Origin: Arion vulgaris
Taxonomy: Eukaryota > Mollusca > Gastropoda > Stylommatophora > Arionidae
Assembly: GCA_020796225.1 (NCBI GenBank)
Contig: CM036758.1
Span: 28,531,099-28,595,098, forward strand
Length of the DNA stretch: 64,000 nt
Direction of reading: 5' to 3'
The position numbers and the translations under genes are program-made. Position 1 is the first letter of the stretch. The number at the start of each line of letters is the position of its first letter. Positions 32,638-45,716 of this stretch are shown piece by piece. The notes below the pieces were generated by a model, which worked only from the letters and a program-made list of their open reading frames with translations, was not told the DNA's origin and searched no databases.

Positions 32638-34722
32638 ACTGTTATGTTAGACCTGTTGTCCAGTGTACTGTTATGTTAAACCTGTTGTCCAGTGTACTGT
32701 TATGTTAAACCTGTTGTCCAGTGTACTGTTATGTTAAACCTGTTGTCCAGTGTACTGTTATGTTAAACCTGTTGTCCAGTGTGCTGTTATGTTAGACCTG
32801 TTGTCCAGTGTACTGTTATGTTAGACCTGTTGTCCAGTGTGCTGTTATGTTAGACCTGTTGTCCAGTGTACTGTTATGTTAAACCTGTTGTCCAGTGTAC
32901 TGTTATGTTAAACCTGTTGTCCAGTGTACTGTTATGTTAGACCTGTTGTCCAGTGTGCTGTTATGTTAGACCTGTTGTCCAGTGTACTGTTATGTTAAAC
33001 CTGTTGTCCAGTGTACTGTTATGTTAAACCTGTTGTCCAGTGTACTGTTATGTTAGACCTGTTGTCCAGTGTGCTGTTATGTTAGACCTGTTGTCCAGTG
33101 TACTGTTATGTTAAACCTGTTGTCCAATGTACTGTTATGTTAAACCTGTTGTCCAGTGTACTGTTATGTTAGAACTGTTGTCCAGTGTACTGTTATGTTA
33201 GAACTGTTGTCCACTGTACTGTTATGTTAAACCTGTTGTCCAGTGTACTGTTATGTTAAACCTGTTGTCCAATGTACTGTTATGTTAGAACTGTTGTCCA
33301 GTGTACTGTTATGTTAAACCTGTTGTCCAGTGTACTGTTATGTTAAACCTGTTGTCCAGTGTACTGTTATGTTAGAACTGTTGTCCAGTGTACTGTTATG
33401 TTAGACTGTTGTCCACTGCTACCTGTTATGTTAAACCTGTTGTCCAGTGTACTGTATATTAAACCTGTTGTCAATGTACTGTTATGTTAGAACTGTTGTC
33501 CAGTGTACTGTTATGTTAAACCTGTTGTCCAGTGTACTGTTATGTTAAACCTGTTGTCCAGTGTACTGTTATGTTAAAACTGTTGTCCAGTGTACTGTTA
33601 TGTTAGAACTGTTGTCCACTGTACTGTTATGTTAAACCTGTTGTCCAGTGTACTGTTATGTTAAACCTGTTGTCCAATGTACTGTTATGTTAGAACTGTT
33701 GTCCAGTGTACTGTTATGTTAAACCTGTTGTCCAGTGTACTGTTATGTTAGAACTGTTGTCCAGTGTACTGTTATGTTAGAACTGTTGTCCAGTGTGCTG
33801 TTATGTTAAACCTGTTGTCCAGTGTACTGTTATGTTAAACCTGTTGTCCAGTGTACTGTTATGTTAGAAATGTTATCCAATGTACTGTTATGTTAGAACT
33901 GTTATCCACTGTACTGTTATGTTAAACCTGTTGTCCAGTGTACTGTTATGTTAAACCTGTTGTCCAATGTACTGTTATGTTAGAACTGTTGTCCAGTGTA
34001 CTGTTATGTTAAACCTGTTGTCCAGTGTACTGTTATGTTAGAACTGTTGTCCAGTGTACTGTTATGTTAGAACTGTTGTCCAGTGTGCTGTTATGTTAAA
34101 CCTGTTGTCCAGTGTACTGTTATGTTAAACCTGTTGTCCAGTGTACTGTTATGTTAGAAATGTTATCCAATGTACTGTTATGTTAGAACTGTTATCCAGT
34201 GTACTGTTATGTTAGAACTGTTGTCCAGTGTACTGTTATGTTAGACCTGTTGTCCAGTGTACTGTTATGTTAGAACTGTTGTCCAGTGTACTGTTATGTT
34301 AGACCTGTTGTCCAGTGTACTGTTATGTTAGAACTGTTGTCCAGTGTACTGTTATGTTAGAACTGTTGTCCAGTGTGCTGTTATGTTAAACCTGTTGTCC
34401 AGTGTACTGTTATGTTAAACCTGTTGTCCAGTGTACTGTTATGTTAGAAATGTTGTCCAATGTACTGTTATGTTAGAACTGTTATCCAGTGTACTGTTAT
34501 GTTAGAACTGTTGTCCAGTGTACTGTTATGTTAGAACTGTTATCCAGTGTACTGTTATGTTAGAACTGTTGTCCAGTGTACTGTTATGTTAGAACTGTTA
34601 TCCAGTGTACTGTTATGTTAGAACTGTTGTCCAGTGTACTGTTATGTTAGAACTGTTGTCAATGTACTGTTATATTAGAACTGTTGTCAGTGTACTGTTA
34701 TGTTAGAACTGTTGTCCAGTGT
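32638..34722. repeat. 29-bp minisatellite, ~72 copies, with 290-bp higher-order repeat
   Basis: Units contain TACTGTTATGTTAGACCTG and TTGTCCAGTG, with variants AAACCTG, GAACTG and GAAATG. A rare GTTAGAAATGTT variant recurs at 33863, 34153 and 34443, exactly ten units (290 bp) apart. The right end has indel-bearing units. Confidence 0.95.
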
Positions 34723-35100
34723 ATCCAATTTCAACATGCGTTTATACCAGGATTGTCTTTATCATATTATGGCGGTTCTCAACCCAGCTTGACTGAAAGG
34801 TAGCATTTGTTCAGTCTCAGGCTAGTCTCTCCTAGGAAAGTTGTTTATAACCAGTAACGAGTCTTCCATACCTGGGTTTGTTTAGACTTTCCCTTCTCAT
34901 GAATGGATTGCCAACTAAGAAACTTCGCCTGCACTAATTTGTCAACATAGTTTACACTCTAACCCTACTTTTACAAGGATGAGTTCCGTGAACATTGTCT
35001 TTGATGAGAATTTGAGATATGTTCACACGCAGCTGGACTAAATATTTCTACACTTAACATAGGTGCATCCTTCTCTAAAAGTCTATGTAGGTTCCATCAC
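34723..35100. other. No recognised feature
   Basis: I see no ORF, repeat or element here. Confidence 0.5.
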
Positions 35101-35751
35101 TTATAGTTTTAAGCACACCCAGCAGACATGTTATTCTATAGTTTTACTTAGCACACCCAGCAGCAGACAGGTAATTCTATAGTTTTACTTAGCACACCCA
35201 GCAGCAGACAGGTTATTCTATAGTTTTACTTAGCACACCCAGCAGCAGACATGTTATTCTATAGTTTTACTCTAGCACACGCAGCAGACAGGTTATTCTA
35301 TAGTTTTACTTAGCACACCCAGCAGCAGACAGGTTATTCTATAGTTTTACTTAGCACATCCAGCAGCAGACATGTTATTCTATAGTTTTACTTAGCACAC
35401 CCAGCAGCAGACATGTTATTCTATAGTTTTACTTAGCACACCCAGCAGCAGACAGGTAATTCTATAGTTTTACTCAGCACATCCAGCAGCAGACATGTTA
35501 TTCTATAGTTTTACTTAGCACATCCAACAGCAGACATGTTATTCTATAGGTTTTATTAGTACATCCAACAGCAGACATGTTATTCTATAGTTTTACTTAG
35601 CACACCCAGCAGCAGACATGTTATTCTATAGTTTTACTTAGCACACCCAGCAGCAGACATGTTATTCTATAGTTTTACTTAGCACACCCAGCAGCAGACA
35701 TGTTATTATATAGTTTTACTTAGCACATCCAACAGCAGACATGTTATTATA
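35101..35751. repeat. 41-bp minisatellite, ~16 copies
   Basis: Units contain TTATTCTATAGTTTTACTTA and GCACACCCAGCAGCAGACA; some units carry CATCCAACAG. Confidence 0.93.
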
Positions 35752-35867
35752 CACTGGTTATTCAATCATTCATCAAAGTTGTACAACAGAAAGTATCATT
35801 TGTTGCTGATATTTCTCATTATTTATACAAGATCTATAGCTACCTTTACTTCTTGTTCTCTCCTTAT

Positions 35868-36126
35868 TCTTCTTCTTCTTTGAACGTTCCACATCGAGCA
35901 CTTGTTAACCACTCTGTGTGATTTGTATGTGATCTGAGCCTAATAGCGATTGTATTATGCCAGTTATGCGTCTACAAGTAGGCCAGCACATCCGATTTCT
36001 GCAATGTTTTTTATTGACTAGGGTAGCGTCCCTAGGCCTTACATTATTCCCTCTTTGGACAAGCCTTATTGGTCGAAGTGGTACTATTCTCTGCTTCCCT
36101 TGAGGGCCCTGACACCGCACGGGTGG
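35868..36126 (-). mobile_element. SINE family B, copy 6
   Basis: Reverse-oriented, near full length. TTCTTCTTCTTCTTTGAACG at the tail, TTGTTAACCACTCTGTGTG and ATTTGTATGTGATCTGAGCC next, and GACACCGCACGGGTGGGG at the 5' end. This copy shows clearly the tail segment that resembles the 60-bp array unit. Confidence 0.88.
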
Positions 36127-36514
36127 GGTTTTGTCTGAAGAGATGACATCAACTTTATTTGACCTGGTTTGTTACATTTCATTGTAATCAATCAATGATA
36201 TTAATATCTGTTTTGGCAACTTTCTGTATTGTCTAATTGTTGTTTTCTATAAATGCTCACCTTCTTTATCAAGTTTATCTACTGTTTTATTTCTTTGGAA
36301 CGCTGCTGCAATTGAAGAGTATCTTGGTTTATGCTTTTATTGAGTCACAAGACAAAAGTAGATATGAGTCCCTACGATCACAACGTGCTCTAACATTTCT
36401 GGCTAAGTAGTGCTTCTTCTACTGGCAAAGTGTGTTTATCCACTTTGCTTAGAGAATATTACATTCAACAAATGTGCATTCTAAATGTTATCTTGAATAC
36501 TGGTATGGACTACA

Positions 36515-37262
36515 TATGATGACCCCCTTCCGTCTGTCTATCACAGATACATTGATGACTGTATTGGCATTACTGATACGCCTGAAGCCGATTTGTCACG
36601 CTTCATAAATTTCATTAATGTTTTCAATCCTTTTATTCATTTTACTTCTCACATCTCCACTACTTGTGTCAACTTTCTTGACATTACTATCACCATATAC
36701 CTATCCACTATCACTACATCAGTATATTACAAGCCTACTGATGCACATAGTTTACTCCTTTATACTTCTTCCCATCCCCGGGCTTGTCGTGATTCTTTAC
36801 CATTCTCGCAGCACTTGCGCCTTCGTCGCCTTTGTAGGACGATGATTTCCTTGCGAGTGTTCGCGAGATGCTTGATTTCTTCCGCATACGCCTATACCGA
36901 TGAATGTGTTTGTATCTGCTATGCATCGAGTTCAGAAAATCACTGGCCAGCAGGCCCTTACCAGCCAGCATAGGACTACTAACTCTGACAGAGTAAAACT
37001 TATCTTAACTTTCCATCCCCATAGTTCACTGGTGAAAAATGTTTTATTCCGTCATATGTCTATCCGTAAGTCAGATCCTGAGACCCGTTCAGTCTTCCTC
37101 AACTATCCTTTGGTGGCTCAGATGTTTGGTGGAATACAGGACAGAACTCTTAAGGATATTTTGGTACACAGTCGCCTTAAGTCCAATATCCAGAGTCATT
37201 TTGGCACTGTTTAGTGTGGCCGTGTAATCTCATGCCTTGTAATCTATGTGTTGCATGTGTTG
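36515..37262 (+). pseudogene. Penelope-like retroelement remnant (RT palm to linker)
   Basis: The + frame from 36515 reads DPLPSVYHRYIDDCIG (RYIDD catalytic motif at 36545-36559), FINVFNPFIHFTSHIST, VNFLDITITI, VYYKPTDAHS, SSHPRACRDSLPFSQ and LRLRRLC. After frameshifts near 36,836-36,905 the next frame reads AMHRVQKITGQQAL, DRVKLILTFHPHSSLVKNVL and DRTLKDILVHSRLKSN. The set YIDD, FLD, KPTD, SHP...S.P.SQ.LR.RR and FHP...N..L is characteristic of Penelope-like elements. A Cys-containing linker (CNLCVACVAC) may follow at about 37,227-37,260. No GIY-YIG endonuclease is seen. The YIDD aspartates remain, but frameshifts make it non-functional. Confidence 0.82.
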
Positions 37263-37643
37263 CATGTATTCAAGTTATATATTTACTTTTTAAAATGTTT
37301 TTGTGTTACATTTATTTCGTTTTTATTCCCAGATTTTCATTAGATACGGTTGAATGTCTCCACATGTAGTCGTCCATATGTTTTTGTTTTTTTAATTCGT
37401 CACTCCTGTTGTTCATTTGCTTGATATTGACCTTGTTGGTCGAAACTTTGCTGTATTTTGTCATTGCTTTTGTAATTTGTACAACTACAGTACTTTGTTA
37501 TGACGTGTTTCGCCAATCAAATAGTTTTACTGCAGTCTCATCTATATTGTGATTATTTCGCCATTCTAAATGTACATCATGTCTGAAGTTTCTGCTCGAT
37601 ATTGTTCTAGTTCTTTTCTTAGTAACAGCTAATACCAGAGTAT
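37263..37643. other. Penelope-like 3' region and unrecognised sequence
   Basis: About 37,450-37,535 is shared in inverted orientation with 31960-32055 and is probably the 3' end of the element. The rest shows nothing I recognise. Confidence 0.45.
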
Positions 37644-37967
37644 GTAATGTTCTTTAGTTCTACTAACCTAATGTAATGTTCTTTAGTTCTACTAACCTAA
37701 TGGAATGTTCTTTAGTTCTACTAACCTAATGTAATGTTCTTTAGTTCTACTAACCTAATGTAATGTTCTTTAGTTCTACTAACCTAATGGAATGTTCTTT
37801 AGTTCTACTAACCTAATGTAATGTTCTTTAGTTCTACTAACCTAATGGAATGTTCTTTAGTTCTACTAACCTAATGGAATGTTCTTTAGTTCTACTAACC
37901 TAATGGAATGTTCTTTAGTTCTACTAACCTAATGGAATGTTCTTTAGTTCTACTAACCTAATGGAAT
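37644..37967. repeat. 29-bp minisatellite, ~11 copies
   Basis: Units of GTTCTTTAGTTCTACTAACC plus TAATGGAAT, with a G/T variant at the unit edge. Confidence 0.93.
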
Positions 37968-38020
37968 GGAGGATGGGGGGTCAATGTGTATTTAAGTAGT
38001 TTTTCTTTACATTCTAAATG

Positions 38021-41000
38021 TTATTGGTTCAAATCTAGAACATGTCTTGTTATTCAAATCTAGACCATGTCTTGTTATTCAAATCTAGACCATGTCTTGT
38101 TATTTAAATCTAGACCATGTCTTGTTATTCAAATCTAGACCATGTCTTGTTATTCAAATCTAGACCATGCCTTGTTATTCAAATCTAGACCATGTCTTGT
38201 TATTCAAATCTAGACCATGTCTTGTTATTCAAATCTAGACCATGCCTTGTTATTCAAATCTAGACCATGTCTTGTTATTCAAATCTAGACCATGCCTTGT
38301 TATTCAAATCTAGAACATGTCTTGTTATTCAAATCTAGACCATGTCTTGTTATTCAAATCTAGACCATGTCTTGTTATTCAAATCTAGACCATGCCTTGT
38401 TATTCAAATCTAGACCATGTCTTGTTATTCAAATCTAGACCATGTCTTGTTATTCAAATCTAGACCATGTCTTGTTATTCAAATCTAGACCATGCCTTGT
38501 TATTCAAATCTAGACCATGTCTTGTTATTCAAATCTAGACCATGCCTTGTTATTCAAATCTAGACCATGTCTTGTTATTCAAATCTAGACCATGTCTTGT
38601 TATTCAAATCTAGACCATGCCTTGTTATTCAAATCTAGACCATGTCTCGTTATTCAAATCTAGACCATGTTTTGTTATTCAAATCTAGACCATGTCTTGT
38701 TATTCAAATCTAGACCATGCCTTGTTATTCAAATCTAGACCATGTCTTGTTATTCAAATCTAGACCATGTCTTGTTATTCAAATCTAGACCATGTCTTGT
38801 TATTCAAATCTAGACCATGTCTTGTTATTCAAATCTAGACCATGTCTTGTTATTCAAATCTAGACCATGCCTTGTTATTCAAATCTAGACCATGTCTTGT
38901 TATTCAAATCTAGACCATGTCTTGTTATTCAAATCTAGACCATGTCTTGTTATTCAAATCTAGACCATGTCTTGTTATTCAAATCTAGACCATGTCTTGT
39001 TATTCAAATCTAGACCATGTCTTGTTATTCAAATCTAGACCATGCCTTGTTATTCAAATCTAGACCATGTCTTGTTATTCAAATCTAGACCATGTCTTGT
39101 TATTCAAATCTAGACCATGCCTTGTTATTCAAATCTAGACCATGTCTTGTTATTCAAATCTAGACCATGTCTTGTTATTCAAATCTAGACCATGTCTTGT
39201 TATTCAAATCTAGACGATGTCTTGTTATTCAAATCTAGAACATGTCTTGTTATTCAAATCTAGACCATGTCTTGTTATTCAAATCTAGACCATGTCTTGT
39301 TATTCAAATCTAGACCATGCCTTGTTATTCAAATCTAGACCATGTCTTGTTATTCAAATCTAGACGATGCCTTGTTATTCAAATCTAGACCATGCCTTGT
39401 TATTCAAATCTAGACCATGCCTTGTTATTCAAATCTAGACCATGTCTTGTTATTCAAATCTAGACCATGTCTTGTTATTCAAATCTAGACCATGCCTTGT
39501 TATTCAAATCTAGACCATGTCTTGTTATTCAAATCTAGACGATGTCTTGTTATTCAAATCTAGACCATGTCTTGTTATTCAAATCTAGACGATGCCTTGT
39601 TATTCAAATCTAGACCATGTCTTGTTATTCAAATCTAGACCATGTCTTGTTATTCAAATCTAGACCATGCCTTGTTATTCAAATCTAGACGATGCCTTGT
39701 TATTCAAATCTAGACCATGTCTTGTTATTCAAATCTAGACCATGCCTTGTTATTCAAATCTAGACCATGTCTTGTTATTCAAATCTAGACGATGCCTTGT
39801 TATTCAAATCTAGACCATGCCTTGTTATTCAAATCTAGACCATGTCTTGTTATTCAAATCTAGACCATGTCTTGTTATTCAAATCTAGACCATGCCTTGT
39901 TATTCAAATCTAGACCATGTCTTGTTATTCAAATCTAGACCATGTCTTGTTATTCAAATCTAGACCATGTCTTGTTATTCAAATCTAGACCATGTCTTGT
40001 TATTCAAATCTAGACCATGTCTTGTTATTCAAATCTAGACCATGTCTTGTTATTCAAATCTAGACCATGTCTTGTTATTCAAATCTAGACCATGTCTTGT
40101 TATTCAAATCTAGACCATGCCTTGTTATTCAAATCTAGACCATGTCTTGTTATTCAAATCTAGACCATGTCTTGTTATTCAAATCTAGACCATGTCTTGT
40201 TATTCAAATCTAGACGATGTCTTGTTATTCAAATCTAGACCATGTCTTGTTATTCAAATCTAGACGATGTCTTGTTATTCAAATCTAGACCATGTCTTGT
40301 TATTCAAATCTAGACCATGCCTTGTTATTCAAATCTAGACCATGTCTTGTTATTCAAATCTAGACCATGCCTTGTTATTCAAATCTAGACCATGTCTTGT
40401 TATTCAAATCTAGACCATGTCTTGTTATTCAAATCTAGACCATGTCTTGTTATTCAAATCTAGACCATGCCTTGTTATTCAAATCTAGACCATGTCTTGT
40501 TATTCAAATCTAGACCATGCCTTGTTATTCAAATCTAGACCATGTCTTGTTATTCAAATCTGGACCATGTCTTGTTATTCAAATCTAGACCATGCCTTGT
40601 TATTCAAATCTAGACCATGTCGTGTTATTCAAATCTAGACCATGTCTTGTTATTCAAATCTAGACAATGTCTTGTTATTCAAATCTAGACCATGTCTTGT
40701 TATTCAAATCTAGACCATGTCTTGTTATTCAAATCTAGACCATGCCTTGTTATTCAAATCTAGACCATGCCTTGTTATTCAAATCTAGACCATGTCTTGT
40801 TATTCAAATCTAGACCATGTCTTGTTATTCAAATCTAGACCATGTCTTGTTATTCAAATCTAGACCATGTCTTGTTATTCAAATCTAGACCATGTCTTGT
40901 TATTCAAATCTAGACCATGTCTTGTTATTCAAATCTAGACCATGCCTTGTTATTCAAATCTAGACCATGTCTTGTTATTCAAATCTAGACCATGTCTTGT

Positions 41001-42935
41001 TATTCAAATCTAGACCATGTCTTGTTATTCAAATCTAGACGATGTCTTGTTATTCAAATCTAGACCATGCCTTGTTATTCAAATCTAGACGATGTCTTGT
41101 TATTCAAATCTAGACCATGTCTTGTTATTCAAATCTAGACCATGTCTTGTTATTCAAATCTAGACCATGCCTTGTTATTCAAATCTAGACCATGCCTTGT
41201 TATTCAAATCTAGACCATGTCTTGTTATTCAAATCTAGACGATGCCTTGTTATTCAAATCTAGACCATGCCTTGTTATTCAAATCTAGACCATGTCTTGT
41301 TATTCAAATCTAGACCATGTCTTGTTATTCAAATCTAGACCATGTCTTGTTATTCAAATCTAGACCATGTCTTGTTATTCAAATCTAGACCATGTCTTGT
41401 TATTCAAATCTAGACCATGTCTTGTTATTCAAATCTAGACCATGTCTTGTTATTCAAATCTAGACCATGTTTTGTTATTCAAATCTAGACCATGTCTTGT
41501 TATTCAAATCTAGACCATGTCTTGTTATTCAAATCTAGACCATGTCTTGTTATTCAAATCTAGACCATGTCTTGTTATTCAAATCTAGACCATGTCTTGT
41601 TATTCAAATCTAGACCATGCCTTGTTATTCAAATCTAGACCATGTCTTGTTATTCAAATCTAGACCATGTCTTGTTATTCAAATCTAGACCATGCCTTGT
41701 TATTCAAATCTAGACCATGTCTTGTTATTCAAATCTAGACCATGCCTTGTTATTCAAATCTAGACCATGTCTTGTTATTCAAATCTAGACCATGTCTTGT
41801 TATTCAAATCTAGACCATGCCTTGTTATTCAAATCTAGACCATGTCTTGTTATTCAAATCTAGACCATGCCTTGTTATTCAAATCTAGACCATGTCTTGT
41901 TATTCAAATCTAGACCATGTCTTGTTATTCAAATCTAGACCATGTTTTGTTATTCAAATCTAGACCATGTCTTGTTATTCAAATCTAGACCATGTCTTGT
42001 TATTCAAATCTAGACCATGTCTTGTTATTCAAATCTAGACCATGTCTTGTTATTCAAATCTAGACCATGTCTTGTTATTCAAATCTAGACCATGCCTTGT
42101 TATTCAAATCTAGACCATGTCTTGTTATTCAAATCTAGACCATGTCTTGTTATTCAAATCTAGACCATGCCTTGTTATTCAAATCTAGACCATGTCTTGT
42201 TATTCAAATCTAGACCATGCCTTGTTATTCAAATCTAGACCATGTCTTGTTATTCAAATCTAGACCATGTCCTGTTATTCAAATCTAGACCATGTCTTGT
42301 TATTCAAATCTAGACCATGTCTTGTTATTCAAATCTAGACGATGCCTTGTTATTCAAATCTAGACCATGTCTTGTTTATTCAAATCTAGACCATGTCTTG
42401 TTTATTCAAATCTAGACGATGTCTTGTTATTCAAATCTAGACCATGCCTTGTTATTCAAATCTAGACCATGTCTTGTTATTTAAATCTAGACCATGTCTT
42501 GTTATTCAAATCTAGACCATGCCTTGTTATTCAAATCTAGACCATGTCTTGTTATTCAAATCTAGACCATGTCTTGTTATTCAAATCTAGACCATGCCTT
42601 GTTATTCAAATCTAGACCATGTCTTGTTATTCAAATCTAGACGATGCCTTGTTATTCAAATCTAGACCATGTCTTGTTTATTCAAATCTAGACCATGTCT
42701 TGTTTATTCAAATCTAGACGATGTCTTGTTATTCAAATCTAGACCATGTCTTGTTATTCAAATCTAGACCATGTCTTGTTATTCAAATCTAAACCATGCC
42801 TTGTTATTCATATCTAGACCATGCCTTGTTATTCAAATCTAGACCATGTCTTGTTATTCAAATCTAGACCATGTCTTGTTATTCAAATCTAGACCATGTC
42901 TTGTTATTCAAATCTAGACCATGTCTTGTTATTCA
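38021..42935. repeat. 25-bp minisatellite, ~197 copies, longest array here
   Basis: Units of TTATTCAAATCTAGACC plus ATGTCTTG, each with an XbaI-type TCTAGA. Variation is almost confined to two sites: C/T giving CATGTCTTG or CATGCCTTG, and C/G giving ACCATG or ACGATG. Two 26-bp units (CTTGTTTATTC) occur as a pair near 42,371 and again near 42,673; the surrounding 302-bp block is duplicated. AGAC and GTCT flank CAT in each unit and can pair. Confidence 0.96.
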
Positions 42936-42999
42936 AGATTTCCCCAGAAATTCCAGAATTGATGTTAGAGTTGCGGAGTTTGTCTTTTGAGCAATACTA

Positions 43000-43367
43000 T
43001 CGGTAGGTGGTGAGACATTTCTGCAGCGAGAGACGGTAGGTAGTGTGATATTTCAGCGGCGAGAGACGGTAGGTAGTGTGATATTTCTGCGGCGAGAGAT
43101 GGTAGGTGGTGTGATATTTCCGCGGCGAGAGACGGTAGGTAGTGTGATATTTCTGCGGCGAGAGACGGTAGGTAGTGTGATATTTCAGCGGCGAGAGACG
43201 GTAGGTAGTGTGATATTTCTGCGGCGAGAGACGGTAGGTAGTGTGATATTTCTGCGGCGAGAGATGGTAGGTGGTGTGATATTTCTGCGGCGAGAGATGG
43301 TAGGTGGTGTGACATTTCAGCGGTGAGAGACGGTAGGTGGTGTGATATTTCTGCGGCGAGAGACGGA
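43000..43367. repeat. 33-bp minisatellite, ~11 copies
   Basis: Units contain GCGGCGAGAGACGGTAGGTA and GTGTGATATTTCT. More GC-rich than neighbouring arrays. ORFs on both strands follow from the 33-bp period. Confidence 0.93.
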
Positions 43368-44473
43368 GTCATATAGGAGAACCAAGTGTAACGAAGTCAA
43401 TCCGTCATGTTAAGACTTTAGATACCTGTAGAACTCACAAAGGCAACACCCTCCAATATCCTACCTCCCAGGGGTGTATGCGAGAAACATGTGACCACCA
43501 AGTCTAAGATTAAAGGGAACCTGGATTACTTAAGGGATGGACTTCCTGGGTCATGTTTTTTGGACCGCGGTTGAGGAAGGCGAAACCAAATAAAAAGCGC
43601 GCAGAAACTGTATGTGATGGCTTGCAGGTCTGTAGACGCACAACAAACTGGCACAAATCCCATACAGACCATAAAGATTGGTTCAACAAGTTACTGATTT
43701 CCTTGAGCAAACGGAAAAGTAAAGAAAGAAACTACCGCCTGAGAGTTTTTACAGACGAAGATGATATAAAATAACAAATTGAATTTACAAAAGAAATAAA
43801 ACAAACTAACAAGTGCACACTGAAAGATTAAAAATAATGTGTAGATCTGCGCAAAATTGCCGGATTAAAATAATGAATGATAATAGAAATCCAATGTTAG
43901 AGATATAATTCTGCAACTTGAGGTGTCATACAACACAAGTCAAGCGGAACGTCTTTGCATATCATGTTCATGATAGCTTGATGGATGGATGTATAATCAG
44001 GTGTACTTGGATTTCATTCTTACATAAGAAGATCTCACTGACAGTGCAGGTTATTTTTTTTTTACCTGAACAGCAACATTTTATCACAATATTATCCATA
44101 TTTAATTTCTAAGTTTTCTTTGACATGTTCCGATTTGAACACCGAAGCCCCCTTTTATCGTCCATCTCCGTTAGGATTAGGTATTCTATCCTTGTACATT
44201 GAAATGAAAATCGTGGCATATCCTAAAGGACGTAGCCATCAACCACAGTAACAAGTCGTTGATTTTCTAGCTCACTTATCGTTCAGTAGTTTGCCATTGC
44301 TTTCTGAACGGGTCGCCATCGTCCTTTGTTAAAATCAACGGAAACAATTTTGCAAGCAAACTGTCACCAGCTGATTCGAACTCAGAACGTCGGGTTACAA
44401 CAAATCACTAACCTAGCCTGACGCCACTGTACATTGAGATCATGGATTACTGAAGTCTATTAGTTTATTTGGG
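43368..44473. other. No recognised gene; one unidentified ORF
   Basis: The ORF at 43553-43774 (+) encodes a basic peptide with DHKDWFNKLLISLSKRKS. It could be a fragment of a retroelement, but I cannot place it. I see nothing else. Confidence 0.35.
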
Positions 44474-44632
44474 AGTAGTCTATCACTCTATGTGGGACGT
44501 ATTCTATCACTCTATGTGGGACATAGTCTATCACTCTATGTGGGACATAGTCTATCACTCTATGTGGGACATAGTCTATCACTCTATGGGACGTATTCAT
44601 CACTCTATTGGACATAGTCTATCACTATGGGA
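44474..44632. repeat. 24-bp minisatellite, ~7 copies
   Basis: Units of TATCACTCTATGTGGGACAT plus AGTC; the last units have deletions. Confidence 0.9.
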
Positions 44633-45184
44633 CGTAACAAAGGTAGAGCTCGTAAGTCGAGCTTGCACCTGAATTCCCAGAGACCCTGCCCATCTCTCCT
44701 CGTAAATGTAATGTATCCATCAATCATAATTAGTACACAATATATTTCAGTGGTAGGGCGAATTAACTCAATGTTGTTTTATATCAAATGGGCACTCAAG
44801 CGTTGGTGGGAGGGTATTTCTGACATTGCGTTCCATAAGTCTTCCGTTTTTCTTCCTCTCTTGTTTCTCAGTGAGATGTTGGGAAAAGATGCAAGTATCT
44901 TCTGTACGCATTATCAAATGTACGTTGTAAGCCGTTATTCAATTCTCTCATTGTTCATTAGAAAACAAAATATGTTCATAAGTCTCGTATGTTTTTTTGT
45001 AAGCAAGTAAAATTTGATATGATTTCTTAATTGAAAATACCCTCTCAAAATTGGTACAACTACGTTTTGCCCCCCAGTTAAGCTATGCGCATGCTATAAG
45101 TACAGTGTACAGTGTACATAGTACAGTGACTGATTGAAGATGTTTAGGCTAAGTCAGCTCAGATGTCCTCCTCATGATCAATAA
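44633..45184. other. No recognised feature
   Basis: ORF 44627-45010 has no recognisable domain. A TACAGTG triplet repeat lies near 45,101-45,128. Confidence 0.5.
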
Positions 45185-45462
45185 GATTTGATATCATGCT
45201 AGGATATAGCTCAATATGTGCTACTTTCATCAAAACTAGAAGGATTTGATATCATGCTAGGATATAGCTCAATATGTGCTACTTTCATCAAAACTAGAAG
45301 GATTTGATATCATGCTAGGATATAGCTCAATATGTGCTACTTTCATCAAAACTAGAAGGATTTGATATCATGCTAGGGTATAGCTCAATATGTGCTACTT
45401 TCATCAAAACTAGAAGGATTTGATATCATGCTAGGGTATAGCTCTATGTGCTACTTTAATCA
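45185..45462. repeat. 58-bp minisatellite, ~5 copies
   Basis: GATTTGATATCATGCTAGG recurs every 58 bp from 45185. The final unit runs directly into a SINE A copy. Confidence 0.93.
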
Positions 45463-45471
45463 AACTTTTCC

Positions 45472-45716
45472 TATCTTCTTCGCGTTCGTTCTTTACGACC
45501 CATTTAATCACTCTTTGTATATGTTTGATCTTTGCCAAGAACGTGTTTACGTTGCACATTAGTTAGTAGGCCCAAACACATATATTTCTACACGTTTAGG
45601 ACATGTGCATCCGATTTCAGCCAAACCTCCTTAGTCGCCTCTTACGACATGCGTGGCAGGTAACAGTGGTTCTATTCTTTACACCCCAAATTTGGGCCCC
45701 GATAACCACTCGGGCG
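45472..45716 (-). mobile_element. SINE family A, copy 3
   Basis: Reverse-oriented. CTTCTTCGCGTTCGTTC at the tail side, CTCCTTAGTCGCCTCTTACG in the core, GGGCCCCGATAACCACTCGG at the 5' end. It sits at the end of the 58-bp array. Confidence 0.87.

Noticed and set aside
38021..42935. CRISPR-like array of regular 25-bp repeats
   Set aside because: There are no unique spacers between the repeats, and the context is an animal intron.
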